From: Ampullaceana balthica
Lineage: Eukaryota > Mollusca > Gastropoda > Lymnaeidae
Reading direction: 5' to 3'
Assembly (NCBI GenBank): GCA_944989445.1
Contig: CALYLW010001406.1
Location: forward strand, 1 to 64,000
Length of the DNA stretch: 64,000 nucleotides
Shown: piece after piece, positions 25,977 through 39,000 of the stretch
Layout: each line of letters opens with the position of its first letter
How positions within the stretch are numbered: position 1 is the stretch's first letter
Position numbers and translations under genes: made by a program
The notes under the pieces: generated by a model
Databases searched by the model: none
The model's input: the letters and a program-made list of their open reading frames with translations, nothing else
Told to the model about the DNA's origin: nothing

Positions 25977-26512
25977 GACGCCCCGCGGCGTAGCATACGC
26001 AGCAGACTTGCTCATGGAGAGTGCAATGAAAGTGGAGAAAGAAAGGACGCAAACTACAGCACGAAGAAATCAAAACAACGCGAGCGAACATTGGTTTTGG
26101 GGGGGGGACTGCCAGCTCATTGTTGGTTGCGAGACATTTTCAGGCGAAATTCGGTACACCCCTAACTTCTATGAAGTCAGCTATAAAATGATAATCGGTT
26201 TAAAAACGGGGTTACATAATCGATAATCAGTTTTCCCAAAAAACAAAAACAAAAAAAACAACATGCAATTAACAACCCTATATATGACTAATCCTCTCTA
26301 GGGTCGGCCAATCACAGTTTATGTTTAAGGGATGGTAGTATTAAATGGGAGGCGGGTAACAACAACCTCAGTGTGGATGTCTTCACGTTTACCGTTTACT
26401 CGCTATTTTTTATTTACTTAGTGCTGCTTTTTGTGTCTGTACTCTCACCCCCCCAACCGTTCTTTGCACTGTCTATGATGAGCAAGTCTGCGGCGTATGC
26501 TACGCCGTGGGT
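25977..26512. mobile_element. Element with about 33-bp inverted arms
   Basis: The left arm (about 25981-26014) contains GCGGCGTAGCATACGC and GCAGACTTGCTCAT. The right arm (about 26478-26510) is its near-complement, ATGAGCAAGTCTGCGGC and GTATGCTACGCC. The interior has a G9 run and no credible gene. Part of the composite insert in the 45-bp minisatellite. Confidence 0.55.
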
Positions 26513-26683
26513 CTCTGCAGAGTTCCTTCTTTTCATTCACTCCCAGTTGTTTGCCCAAACCCACTCCATATAGACAGCTGCGTCTTTCAGGAAGTCTTCA
26601 CCCGTCAGCTAGTGTTGGCAACAAAGGGGTAAAAGAACGGGCACAAACAGACATTTTTTACACAAAAAAAAACAACAACAAAT

Positions 26684-26757
26684 GTTTTCGCTGGGGATTG
26701 AACCCAGGACCTTCCCCATTTGTGAGGCGGACGTGATAACCAGTACACTACGAATCT
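26684..26757 (-). tRNA. tRNA-Val(CAC)-like pseudogene or SINE head
   Basis: The minus strand reads TAGTGTACTGGTTATCACGT (D arm with A box), CCGCCTCACAA (loop with CAC anticodon) and CTGGGTTCAATCCCCAG (complete 5-bp T stem with B box). These follow eukaryotic tRNA-Val closely. The acceptor stem pairs at only about four of seven positions and the anticodon stem is poor, so a functional tRNA is unlikely. It lies in a composite insert and may be the promoter head of a SINE. Confidence 0.5.
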
Positions 26758-28013
26758 CACTTTTTCTGTGAAGGAACAATGCAAATTAAACGCAAGGACT
26801 ATTGTTGGCCTCGATACATCGGTCGACTCAAGTCCAAGCGAGGGTCATTCGTCATGCTCTGTTGCACATACTTGCAGCTTGCTTGCCTCGCATGGTCCGA
26901 CCATGAATGGTTGGGCGACGAAGAGAATTATATATATAGATAAGAATTAACAGGTCTAATTGTCTGATATGTATTTTATAGGTTATAAGAATTGACAGGT
27001 CTAATAGTCTAATATGTATTTTAAAGGTTATAAAAATTAACAGGTCTATTAGTCTAATCAGTGGCGTAGCGAGGGGTGCAGGGGGGCAGGGGGCAAATGC
27101 CCCGGGCGGCACTTTGCCAGGGGCGGAAAATTCCTAGTCGTTAATTAGTTTCTTAAAATAAAATTTTAAAAGAAAGAGGAGTTTTTTAAAAATCGAAATT
27201 AAAGAAAGCCAAATAAGAAATTATTAAAAGAAATAAAGGAACTATTCAAAAGCATGTGAACGTTTCAACTGCCAAAACTTCAAACTCCTTATTGGATATA
27301 AATTCTTTTGATACTAATACTACTGTAATAAAAAACAGAGGCTAAATTAGTATGAGAACGTGAGACTGATGTGGTGATAAATTCATTTATTCTTAAAATT
27401 TGACCTCCGCCCCTGTTGTAAAAATTGGGGGGGGGGTGTGAGGGGGCGGCAAATTCCTAGTTGTTAATAAGCTAATTGTTAAATCTTGAAAATAAATTTT
27501 AATAAAAGAAAAGAAAAGCCAAGATAAAAAAAAACTAAACGAAATGAAGAACTATATTAAAATACGAGAGCGCTTCTAATGCCAAAACTTCAAACTCCAT
27601 TATAAATCTAAAGTCTTCTGATACTAATGTTACTGAGCTGTAAAACATAGGGGCTGAGAGTATGACAATAATATGCTGGTACATATAATTGATTCAAGTT
27701 TGATTTTAACGTAAGTGAACTACCGGAAAAAATTGTTGGCGTATTTATATGGCTTATTTTAATGTCTTTTGATTTGTGGCATAAACAAAAATAATGGAAA
27801 CAATTGCTATCTAGTGGAATTAAAACTTGATAAAAGAAATACAAAATTTGGGGGGGGGGAGGCGGCAAATTCCTCGTTGTTAATTAGTTAATTGTTAAAA
27901 CGTGAAAATTAAAATATTTTTTTTATAAAATCAAAGAAAAGCCAAAATAAGTACTCAATAAGTACTCAACATTACCAAAGTTTTTTGCAAAGGGAAAGAA
28001 TCCAAAATTGGAT

Positions 28014-28556
28014 AATAAAACAAACCCGTAAAAACAAAGTTTTTGACTATAAATCCCTTATATATGAGACATAACTAACAGTATTGATTATTTTCAAACA
28101 TTTACAGACTGAATCTGTCTTAACTCAAGTTTGCTTCATAACCCTGGGGGGGGGGTGAGAGGGGAAAAGTCTGGTCACCGATTCGCTTGACCGAGCTCAG
28201 CGTGACACGTAAAATGTAAACAAAAGTGCCCCGGTGCTTCGATGGGTCGCCTCAACGCGTCAACTCAAACTTTCACGTGGGAAAGAAACAATAACAAACC
28301 GTGAATTTGAATTACATACCTCATATAAGGATAAACTAAAAATGCATTAATTTAATTACGGTACGTTCGATCGATCTGAAATTTTGATACGATGCATTGT
28401 TAGGTTAGACGGGTCCGTGTGCCGAGTTTCAGCTCGATTGGATCACGGGAAGTGGGTCATTTTCGACTTTTGTTTTTCCGCCCGCCCGCCCATGAGATGA
28501 CGACAGACAGAGAGACAGACAGAGAGAGACGGCGGTGAAGTTAATATAAGGGATTT
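28014..28556 (-). mobile_element. Solo copy of the large-array unit (type B), inverted
   Basis: In complement it carries the same order of landmarks as type B units of the 31841-39000 array: AAATCCCTTATAT start, CT-rich tract, GGCGGGCGGAAAAAC-type G-rich block, GATCGATCGAACGTACCG, CACGTG, GAGCTCGGTCAAGCGAATCG, ATATAAGGGATTTATAG end and GTTTTTACGGGTTTG. As a single inverted copy inside hAT-3, it suggests the unit can move. The class (Helitron-like or MITE) is not determined. Confidence 0.88.
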
Positions 28557-28741
28557 AAAAAGAATTGACTATTAATAAAGACCGACAATTGGTTGTAAAA
28601 GAGAAAACAAAGTTGCAAGAATTTCTTGTTAGAATATTTGACATTATTAAATCCTGGCGAAATTAAATTTGACTTTTTGAAGTCACTGAGAGGGCAATAC
28701 TGTTGCGAATAAAGACAATATTATGGAACTAATGCATTAGC

Positions 28742-29760
28742 TTGCAAAGTACGTTCGAGCACTCCGAGAACATAGTGGGAAGAGGGGTAAAAAACGCGTC
28801 ATCTAAAATTAAAACTGTGCTCATGGCAATTTTAGGAGATACAGTTCACGAAAAATCATCTTTCTTCAATAACAATATATCAAATATTGTTCCATTGTAT
28901 TTGATAGCTCTTCATATTTTTGACATAAGGATCAAACAAGTCCAGTTGTGTGATATTTAAAGATTGAAAATCAAAAGTAGAGGCCGTGGAATCTTTCAAA
29001 TATTTCATTCAAGCAAAAGTGAATCTGCTAACGACATTTCTGAAATGATTTTGAATAAATGATGATCTTAAAATAATGGACTGCACAGACCCAACGTGTG
29101 TTAATACTTCTTAAGGGCAGGAGAGTATACAAGAGTTCAACAAAGGCGCAAAAACATAAAATCTCATGTCAAACTGGTTCAAACAGTTAAACCTAATTTG
29201 TTAACTTGATACTCCACTGAAACAAATTATCCAACTATTTAGTACTTTTGAGCGTTGCTACGCATTCTTTTCCAAGTCCATACAATGTTGGAAATACCTA
29301 ATTGCTTCTACAATCAAGGCATTAGGCTTTCAGACGTCATGATACAAAATAGTGAATATACCATGGTGCCATTTTGAGAATACTTTGTAAGCTAAAGAAC
29401 TGAAAGATGCAGACAAAAAGCTCAACACACGAACAGACTCAGTAACTTTTCTAGTCACAATAAAATCTTTATTTCATTTTCAAAGTTATATAAAATAAAA
29501 TGCCCAAAATTCTTTAAAAGCGTATAGTATAGTGCTCAACAAAAAATTTCTCAGCAGTGGCTACTCACAGAGAAACTAATGGAATGGAATACTTAAGGGA
29601 TGCTCTGACATTTGATAAAACGAACATTCCAATCAAAGAACAAGAGATCAAATTTTTGGTGATCGAAGCAAATATGTATGAATCCATGCTATGTAGAATA
29701 ACAGTCAAGAAGAAATTTGGTTTCTTCATAAAATGAGATTAGTGTATAAATTCGTGTGAA
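28742..29760 (+). pseudogene. Decayed hAT transposase of hAT-3
   Basis: The reading is heavily broken. Plus-strand pieces resemble DUF4371-type hAT transposases: GIFQIFHSSKSESANDISEM and ILNK (about 28990-29060), QLFSTFERCYAFFSKSIQCW and KYL (about 29230-29295), TDSVTFLVTIKSLFHFQSYI (about 29435-29490) and LRDALTFDKTNIPIKEQEIK (about 29590-29655). The order (domain start, FFS/W motif, later helical part) fits the family and the hAT ends around it. Similarity is weak and judged by eye. Clearly inactive. Confidence 0.55.
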
Positions 29761-30636
29761 GCTTTGGCAGTCATATAGAATTTAGAAAACAGACATAATT
29801 TTCGTACACCAGCTAATCTACTGGACTTTGAAATGTTGTCTTCAAATTAGAGTATTAAAATATCCCACATGACGTCATAGTCAGGCAAGAAATATTTTAA
29901 CCCCATTAATTGAAAAAAAAATGAACTCCATACTATGTGGTTTATTTAAGTTTATAAAGATATTTCGGCTCGAAGTTACCCTGCTTAAAATAAAACAATT
30001 AATTCGAACAATGCTTACAGCTGTCTTAAGTAATGCAAGGTGTTATAAAGGCTTCTCTAAAATTATTTTAATGAAAAAATTAATGACGATCATTTACCAA
30101 TACACCAAAATTGTCTAATCTATTGATATTTTGCGTATTGAGCATGACATGGCTGAAAACATTGATACATGAAAGATTGAGCCATGAGGAAAACATAAAA
30201 CTTTAATTTCATTAAAGAAATGACGCCTTTCTTTTTAACATAAAAAATAGTATTCTTATTATTACTTTCTAATTAATTTTTTTCACTTTACCATATTTTC
30301 ATATTTTTCGGGGGAGGGGGGCGGCAAATTTGGTTTCTGCCCCGAGCGGCACATACCCACGCTACGCCGCTGAGTCTAATATGTATTTTATAGGTTATAA
30401 GAATTAACAGGTCTAATAGTCTAATATGTATTTGATAGGTTATAAGAATTGACAGGTCTAATAGTCTAATATGTATTTTATAGGTTATAAGACTTGACAG
30501 GTCTAATAGTCTAGTATGTATTTGATAGGTTATAAGACTTGACAGGTCTAATAGTCTAATATGTATTTTATAGGTTATAAGAATTCCATTTCAAAGATAT
30601 ATATATGCCAATCAAAGGTTTTGTATTGAATATTTA

Positions 30637-30663
30637 TATATGTGTATACATATATATTTATAT

Positions 30664-30743
<80 letters not shown>
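30637..30743. repeat. TA-dinucleotide microsatellite
   Basis: Almost pure TA repeats over about 100 bases, directly after the last 45-bp minisatellite block. Confidence 0.98.
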
Positions 30744-30745
<2 letters not shown>

Positions 30746-31840
30746 CCTTATCCTCCTCTAACTAAATGTCAGTAAGGAGGATCATAAAATCTGAAAAGTC
30801 AGAGCCATGACGAAGCATTTTATTTGCTGTGATACGAGCCGATGATCCTCACAACGCTCAATGCAAATATAATTTGTAGTTTTACTTTGTGTTAGGTGTG
30901 GGTGTAGTGTAGGCGTAGGAGTTTGCTAACCAACGTTTAATATGAATGACTTGCGTTTAATGAAGAGTTTAATTGATATTTAGTTTTAGAATATGATTCT
31001 TAAAACTATAAAGTTTTCCTAGTAAATTTACTGAAAATACTATATTGCACCTGGAAGTAGCGAGTCATTTGATGTAAAAATAATAAAATAATAATAAATC
31101 AACAGATACCACTTAAGGTACATTGACGATCGTCATGCAAATTATGCGTCAATTTCAGTAGTGTAACTATAAAATGCTGAAATAATTATTTGTTTTAAAA
31201 GAAAGGGGTTATGTTATTGTTTCTTCAAATAGGTAAAAACAAAAACATGTAAACTACTGACAAAAGTAAACACAAAAATGGAAGCTAGACAAACTTAACA
31301 ATAAATTGACAAATATATGAATGGCAAAAATACTTAAAGAGAAGATATAAATTACGTAATAAAATATCAAATTCCTAAACACATTCTTTTCTCATCGAAG
31401 CAGACATTGTGACAGACGATAATTTAAGCTCCGGAAACAGATCAAGTCAAATGGGTAAACAAAAATGTAATTCGTTGATGTTATTCCAAGACATTCGCCA
31501 AAATAGTGGGAAATGCACTATTAGACAAAAGTATATGATATTATTAATAATTCAACAACGCGACCATATAGCATATTGTTTTGATCACACAATTTGTTCG
31601 TGTATGTTGTATTTCATATAGCAGAACAATAATATTACAACTCTGGAACTACAAGTCGATTTCCCCCGTTTATTGAGAGCTATATAATGAGTTCAATATA
31701 TGATATAACGGGATTGGTTTAAAAAGATCGATCTAATGAGATCAGAATTATGTATGCGTGGGTGTTTGTGATGTGGTCACGTGAATGGCGTGATATATCT
31801 CATGTTTACTTAACACAAGTTTTTAATGCATCATATTTTT
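30744..31840. other. Spacer without recognised features
   Basis: AT-rich. Short open frames (for example 31409-31621) show no family likeness. No paired ends or tandem repeats were seen. Confidence 0.45.
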
Positions 31841-31867
31841 AAATCCCTTATATTAACTTCACCGGCG

Positions 31868-31900
<33 letters not shown>

Positions 31901-34900
31901 GTCTGTCTTGGGCTCGGCGGGCGGAAAAACAGAAGTCAAAAATGACCCATTTTCCATGATCCGATCAAACTGAAATTTGGCACACGGACCCGTCGAACCT
32001 AACAATGCATCGTATCAAAATTTCAGATCGATCGAACGTACCATAATTAAATTAATGCATTTTTAGTTTATCCTTATATGAGGTATGTAATTCAAAATTC
32101 ACTGTTTGTTGTTTTTTTTTAAATTCCAGTTCCACGTGAGTTTGAGTTGACGCCGACCGTCGTGTTGACGACGACCGTCGTGCCGACACCCCCTCACATC
32201 CCACCCCCATTTATTAAAGACAAGGGACATCACTCAGTGTCAGTCTGTAAATGTTTAAAAATAATCACTACTGTTAGTTATGTCTCATATATAAGGGATT
32301 TATAGTCAAAAACTTTGTTTTTACGGGTTTGTTTTATTAAATCCCTTATATTAACTTCGCGGCCGTCTCTGTCTTGGGCTCGGCGGGCGGGCGGGCGGAA
32401 AAACAGAAGTCAAAAATGAACCACTTCCCATGATCCGATCGAACTGAAATTTGGCACACGGACCCGTCTGACCTAACAATGCATCGTATCAAAATTTCAG
32501 ATCGATCGAACGTACCGTAATTAAATTAATGCATTTTTAGTTTATCCTTATATGAGGTATGTAATTCTAAAATTCACTGTTTGTTTATTGTTTTTTTGCC
32601 ACGTGAAATTTTGAGCTGACGCATTGAGGCGACCCAACGAAGCGACGGGCGCTTTTGTTTACATTTTACGTGTCACTCTGAGCTCGGTCAAGCGAATCGG
32701 TGACCAGACTTTTCCCCTCTCCCCTACCCACCCCTCCCCCCACCCATCCTCCCCCCCCACTAGGGTTATGATGCAAAGTTGAGTTAAGACAGATTCAGTC
32801 TGTAAATGTTTGAAAATAATCAATACTGTTAGTTATGTCTCATATATAAGGGATTTATAGTCAAAAACTTTGTTTTTACGGGTTTGTTTTATTAAATCCC
32901 TTATATTAACTTCGCGGCCGTCTCTGTCTTGGGCTCGGCGGGCGGGCGGGCGGAAAAACAGAAGTCAAAAATGAACCACTTCCCATGATCCGATCGAACT
33001 GAAATTTGGCACACGGACCCGTCTGACCTAACAATGCATCGTATCAAAATTTCAGATCGATCGAACGTACCGTAATTAAATTAATGCATTTTTAGTTTAT
33101 CCTTATATGAGGTATGTAATTCAAAATTCACTGTTTGTTATTGTTTTTTTTCTTCCAGTTCCACGTGAGTTTGAGTTGACGCCGACCGTCGTGTTGACGC
33201 CGACCGTCATGCCGACACCCCCTCACATCCCACCCCCATCTATTAAAGACAAGGGACATCACTGGGTGTCAGTCTGTAAATGTTTGAAAATAATCAATAC
33301 TGTTAGTTATGTCTCATATATAAGGGATTTATAGTCAAAAACTTTGTTTTTACGGGTTTGTTTTATTAAATCCCTTATATTAACTTCGCGACCGTCTCTC
33401 TCTGTCTTGGGCTCGGCGGGCGGAAAAACAGAAGTCAAAAAATGACCCACTTCCCATGATCCGATCGAACTGAAATTTGGCACACGGACCCGTCGAACCT
33501 AACAATGCATCGTATCAAAATTTCAGATCGATCGAACGTACCGTAATTAAATTAATGCATTTTTAGTTTATCCTTATATGACGTATGTAATTTAAATTCA
33601 CGGTTTGTTATTGTTTTTTTCTCCCACTTCCACGTGAGTTTGAGTTGACGCCGAACGTCGTGCCGACACCCCCTCACATCCCACCCCCATTTATTAAAGA
33701 CAAGGGACATCACTCGGTGTCAGTCTGTAAATGTTTGAAAATAATCAATACTGTTAGTTATGTCTCATATATAAGGGATTTATAGTCAAAAACTTTGTTT
33801 TTACGGGTTTGTTTTATTAAATCCCTTATATTAACTTCGCGGCCGTCTCTCTCTCTCTCTCTCTCTCTCTCTGGGCTCGGCGGGCGGAAAAACAGAAGTC
33901 AAAAATGACCCACTTCCCATGATCCGATCGAACTGAAATTTGGCACACGGACCCGTCTAACCTAACAATGCATCGTATCAAAATTTCAGATCGATCGAAC
34001 GTACCGTAATTAAATTAATGCATTTTTAGTTTATCCTTATATGAGGTATGTAATTTAAATTCACGGTTTGTTATTGTTTTTTTGCCACGTGAAATTTTGA
34101 GCTGACGCATTGAGGCGACCCAACGAAGCGACGGGCGCTTTTGTTTACATTTTACGTGTCACTCTGAGCTCGGTCAAGCGAATCGGTGACCAGACTTTTC
34201 CCCTCTCCCCCCCCACCCACCCCTCCCCCCCCCACTAGGGTTATGATGCAAAGTTGAGTTAAGACAGATTCAGTCTGTAAATGTTTGAAAATAATCAATA
34301 CTGTTAGTTATGTCTCATATATAAGGGATTTATAGTCAAAAACTTTGTTTTTACGGGTTTGTTTTATTAAATCCCTTATATTAACTTCGCGGCCGTCTCT
34401 CTCTCTCTCTCTCATCTGGGCTCGGCGGGCGGAAAAACAGAAGTCAAAAATGACCCACTTCCCATGATCCGATCGAACTGAAATTTGGCACACGGACCCG
34501 TCTGACCTAACAATGCATCGTATCAAAATTTCAGATCGATCGAACGTACCGTAATTAAATTAATGCATTTTTAGTTTATCCTTATATGAGGTATGTAATT
34601 CAAAATTCACTGTTTGTTATTGTTTTTTTCTTCCACTTCCACGTGAGTTTGAGTTGACGCCGACCGTCGTGTTGACGCCGACCGTCGTGCCGACACCCCC
34701 TCACATCCCACCCCCATTTATTAAAGACAAGGGACATCACTCGGTGTCAGTCTGTAAATGTTTGAAAATAATCAATACTGTTAGTTATGTCTCATATATA
34801 AGGGATTTATAGTCAAAAACTTTGTTTTTACGGGTTTGTTTTATTAAATCCCTTATATTAACTTCGCGGCCGTCTCTGTCTGTCTCTCTCTCTCATCTCT

Positions 34901-37900
34901 CTCATGGGCTCGGCGGGCGGAAAAACAGAAGTCGAAAAATGACCCACTTCCCATGATCCGATCGAACTGAAATTTGGCACACGGACCCGTCTAACCTAAC
35001 AATGCATCGTATCAAAATTTCAGATCGATCGAACGTACCGTAATTAAATTAATGCATTTTTAGTTTATCCTTATATGAGGTATGTAATTTAAATTCACGG
35101 TTTGTTATTGTTTTTTTGCCACGTGAAATTTTGAGCTGACGCATTGAGGCGACCCAACGAAGCGACGGGCGCTTTTGTTTACATTTTACGTGTCACTCTG
35201 AGCTCGGTCAAGCGAATCGGTGACCAGACTTTTCCCCTCTCCCCCCCACCCACCCCTCCCCCCCCACTAGGGTTATGATGCAAAGTTGAGTTAAGACAGA
35301 TTCAGTCTGTAAATGTTTGAAAATAATCAATACTGTTAGTTATGTCTCATATATAAGGGATTTATAGTCAAAAACTTTGTTTTTACGGGTTTGTTTTATT
35401 AAATCCCTTATATTAACTTCGCGGCCGTCTCTCTCTCTCTCTCTCATGGGCTCGGCGGGCGGAAAAACAGAAGTCAAAAATGACCCACTTCCCATGATCC
35501 GATCGAACTGAAATTTGGCACACGGACCCGTCTGACCTAACAATGCATCGTATCAAAATTTCAGATCGATCGAACGTACCGTAATTAAATTAATGCATTT
35601 TTAGTTTATCCTTATATGAGGTATGTAATTCAAAATTCACTGTTTGTTATTGTTTTTTTTCTCCAGTTTCCACGTGAGTTTGAGTTGACGCCGACCGTCG
35701 TGTTGACGCCGACCGTCGTGCCGACACCCCCTCACATCCCACCCCCATTTATTAAAGACAAGGGACATCACTCGGTGTCAGTCTGTAAATGTTTGAAAAT
35801 AATCAATACTGTTAGTTATGTCTCATATATAAGGGATTTATAGTCAAAAACTTTGTTTTTACGGGTTTGTTTTATTAAATCCCTTATATTAACTTCGCGG
35901 CCGTCTCTGTCTTCTCTCTCTCATCTCTCTTCTGGGCTCGGCGGGCGGAAAAACAGAAGTCAAAAATGACCCACTTCCCATGATCCGATCGAACTGAAAT
36001 TTGGCACACGGACCCGTCTGACCTAACAATGCATCGTATCAAAATTTCAGATCGATCGAACGTACCGTAATTAAATTAATGCATTTTTAGTTTATCCTTA
36101 TATGAGGTATGTAATTTAAATTCACGGTTTGTTATTGTTTTTTTGCCACGTGAAATTTTGAGCTGACGCATTGAGGCGACCCAACGAAGCGACGGGCGCT
36201 TTTGTTTACATTTTACGTGTCACTCTGAGCTCGGTCAAGCGAATCGGTGACCAGACTTTTCCCCTCTCCCCCCACCCACCCCTCCCCCCCCCACTAGGGT
36301 TATGATGCAAAGTTGAGTTAAGACAGATTCAGTCTGTAAATGTTTGAAAATAATCAATACTGTTAGTTATGTCTCATATATAAGGGATTTATAGTCAAAA
36401 ACTTTGTTTTTACGGGTTTGTTTTATTAAATCCCTTATATTAACTTCGCGGCCGTCTCTCATCTCTCTCTCTGGGCTCGGGCGGGCGGAAAAACAGAAGT
36501 CAAAAATGACCCACTTCCCATGATCCGATCGAACTGAAATTTGGCACACGGACCCGTCTAACCTAACAATGCATCGTATCAAAATTTCAGATCGATCGAA
36601 CGTACCGTAATTAAATTAATGCATTTTTAGTTTATCCTTATATGAGGTATGTAATTCAAAATTCACTGTTTGTTATTGTTTTTTTCTTCCACTTCCACGT
36701 GAGTTTGAGTTGACGCCGACCGTCGTGTTGACGCCGACCGTCGTGCCGACACCCCCTCACATCCCACCCCCATTTATTAAAGACAAGGGACATCACTCGG
36801 TGTCAGTCTGTAAATGTTTGAAAATAATCAATACTGTTAGTTATGTCTCATATATAAGGGATTTATAGTCAAAAACTTTGTTTTTACGGGTTTGTTTTAT
36901 TAAATCCCTTATATTAACTTCGCGGCCGTCTCTGTCTCTCTCTCTCATCTCTCTCATGGGCTCGGCGGGCGGAAAAACAGAAGTCGAAAAATGACCCACT
37001 TCCCATGATCCGATCGAACTGAAATTTGGCACACGGACCCGTCTAACCTAACAATGCATCGTATCAAAATTTCAGATCGATCGAACGTACCGTAATTAAA
37101 TTAATGCATTTTTAGTTTATCCTTATATGAGGTATGTAATTTAAATTCACGGTTTGTTATTGTTTTTTTGCCACGTGAAATTTTGAGCTGACGCATTGAG
37201 GCGACCCAACGAAGCGACGGGCGCTTTTGTTTACATTTTACGTGTCACTCTGAGCTCGGTCAAGCGAATCGGTGACCAGACTTTTCCCCTCTCCCCCCCC
37301 ACCCACCCCTCCCCCCCCCACTAGGGTTATGATGCAAAGTTGAGTTAAGACAGATTCAGTCTGTAAATGTTTGAAAATAATCAATACTGTTAGTTATGTC
37401 TCATATATAGGGATTTAAAGTCAAAAACTTTGTTTTTACGGGTTTGTTTTTTAAATCCCTTATATTAACTTCGCGGCCGTCTCATCATCTCTCTCATGGG
37501 CTCGGCGGGCGGAAAAACAGAAGTCAAAAATGACCCACTTCCCATGATCCGATCGAACTGAAATTTGGCACACGGACCCGTCGAACCTAACAATGCATCG
37601 TATCAAAATTTCAGATCGATCGAACGTACCGTAATTAAATTAATGCATTTTTAGTTTATCCTTATATGACGTATGTAATTTAAATTCACGGTTTGTTATT
37701 GTTTTTTTCTCCCACTTCCACGTGAGTTTGAGTTGACGCCGACCGTCGTGCCGACACCCCCTCACATCCCACCCCCATTTATTAAAGACAAGGGACATCA
37801 CTCGGTGTCAGTCTGTAAATGTTTGAAAATAATCAATACTGTTAGTTATGTCTCATATATAAGGGATTTATAGTCAAAAACTTAATTTTTACGGGTTTGT

Positions 37901-39000
37901 TTTATTAAATCCCTTATATTAACTTCGCGGCCGTCTCTGTCTGTCTCTCTCTCATCATCTCTCTCATGGGCTCGGCGGGCGGAAAAACAAAAGTCGAAAA
38001 TGACCCACTTCCCGTAATCCGATCGAACTGAAATTTGGCACACGGACCCGTCTAACCTAACAATGCATCGTATCAAAATTTCAGATCGATCGAACGTACC
38101 GTAATTAAATTAATGCATTTTTAGTTTATCCTTATATGAGGTATGTAATTTAAATTCACTGTTTGTTATTGTTTTTTTCCCACGTGAAATTTTGAGCTGA
38201 CGCATTGAGGCGACCCAACGAAGCGACGGGCGCTTTTGTTTACATTTTACGTGTCACTCTGAGCTCGGTCAAGCGAATCGGTGACCAGACTTTTCCCCTC
38301 TCTCCCCCCACCCACCCCTCCCCCCCCACTAGGGTTATGATGCAAAGTTGAGTTAAGACAGATTCAGTCTGTAAATGTTTGAAAATCATCAATACTGTTA
38401 GTTATGTCTCATATATAGGGATTTAAAGTCAAAAACTTTGTTTTTACGGGTTTGTTTTTTAAATCCCTTATATTAACTTCGCGGCCGTCTCATCATCTCT
38501 CTCATGGGCTCGGCGGGCGGAAAAACAGAAGTCAAAAATGACCCACTTCCCATGATCCGATCGAACTGAAATTTGGCACACGGACCCGTCTAACCTAACA
38601 ATGCATCGTATCAAAATTTCAGATCGATCGAACGTACCGTAATTAAATTAATGCATTTTTAGTTTATCCTTATATGAGGTATGTAATTTAAATTCACGGT
38701 TTGTTATTGTTTTTTTCCCACGTGAAATTTTGAGCTGACGCATTGAGGCGACCCAACGAAGCGACGGTGCGCTTTTGTTTACATTTTACGTGTCACTCTG
38801 AGCTCGGTCAAGCGAATCGGTGACCAGACTTTTCCCCTCTCCCCCCCACCCACCCCTCCCCCCACCACTAGGGTTATGATGCAAAGTTGAATTAAGACAG
38901 ATTCAGTCTGTAAATGTTTGAAAATAATCATTACTGTTAGTTATGTCTCATATATATGGGATTTATAGTCAAAAACTTTGTTTTTACGGGTTTGTTTTTT
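31841..39000 (+). repeat. 14-unit satellite array of two alternating unit types
   Basis: Units start AAATCCCTTATATTAAC at 31841, 32339, 32894, 33368, 33819, 34369, 34846, 35401, 35877, 36428, 36902, 37453, 37907 and 38461. All share the front half: a variable CT run, GGGCTCGGCGGGCGG, AATTTGGCACACGGACCCGT and GATCGATCGAACGTACCG. They differ after CACGTG. Type A (474-498 bp) has TTTGAGTTGACGCCGACCG and CACCCCCATTTATTAAAGAC. Type B (550-555 bp) has GCATTGAGGCGACCCAACG and a C-rich block. A shorter A' (451-454 bp) lacks one GTTGACGCCGACCGTC. Order: A B A A' B A B A B A B A' B B. Each unit ends ATATAAGGGATTTATAG, the complement of its start. Confidence 0.97.

Larger units (their letters stand above)
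27059..30372 (+). mobile_element. hAT-3 DNA transposon in the 45-bp minisatellite
   Basis: The left end CAGTGGCGTAGCGAGGG and right end CCACGCTACGCCGCTG are inverted with two mismatches. A perfect 8-bp duplication AGTCTAAT (27051-27058, 30373-30380) is made from the minisatellite word. Long G-rich tracts (27421, 27850, 28145, 30310) and the phrase GGCGGCAAATTCCTAG/TTG recur inside. It hosts a solo copy of the large-array unit (28014-28556) and a decayed transposase. Confidence 0.93.
25617..30592. repeat. 45-bp minisatellite, broken into four blocks by insertions
   Basis: The unit reads AACAGGTCTAATAGTCTAAT followed by ATGTATTTTATAGGTTATAAGAATT. Blocks lie at 25617-25653, 25897-25975, 26936-27058 and 30373-30592, with about ten units in total. 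The breaks are a MITE (25654-25896), a composite insert (25976-26935) and hAT-3 (27059-30372). Each block resumes close to where the previous one stopped. Confidence 0.9.

Noticed and set aside
33107..38076. Short ORFs repeated in the large array (RDLIKQTRKNKVFDYKSLIY and related)
   Set aside because: They track the unit sequence, change with CT-run length, and overlap on both strands. There is no evidence of coding.
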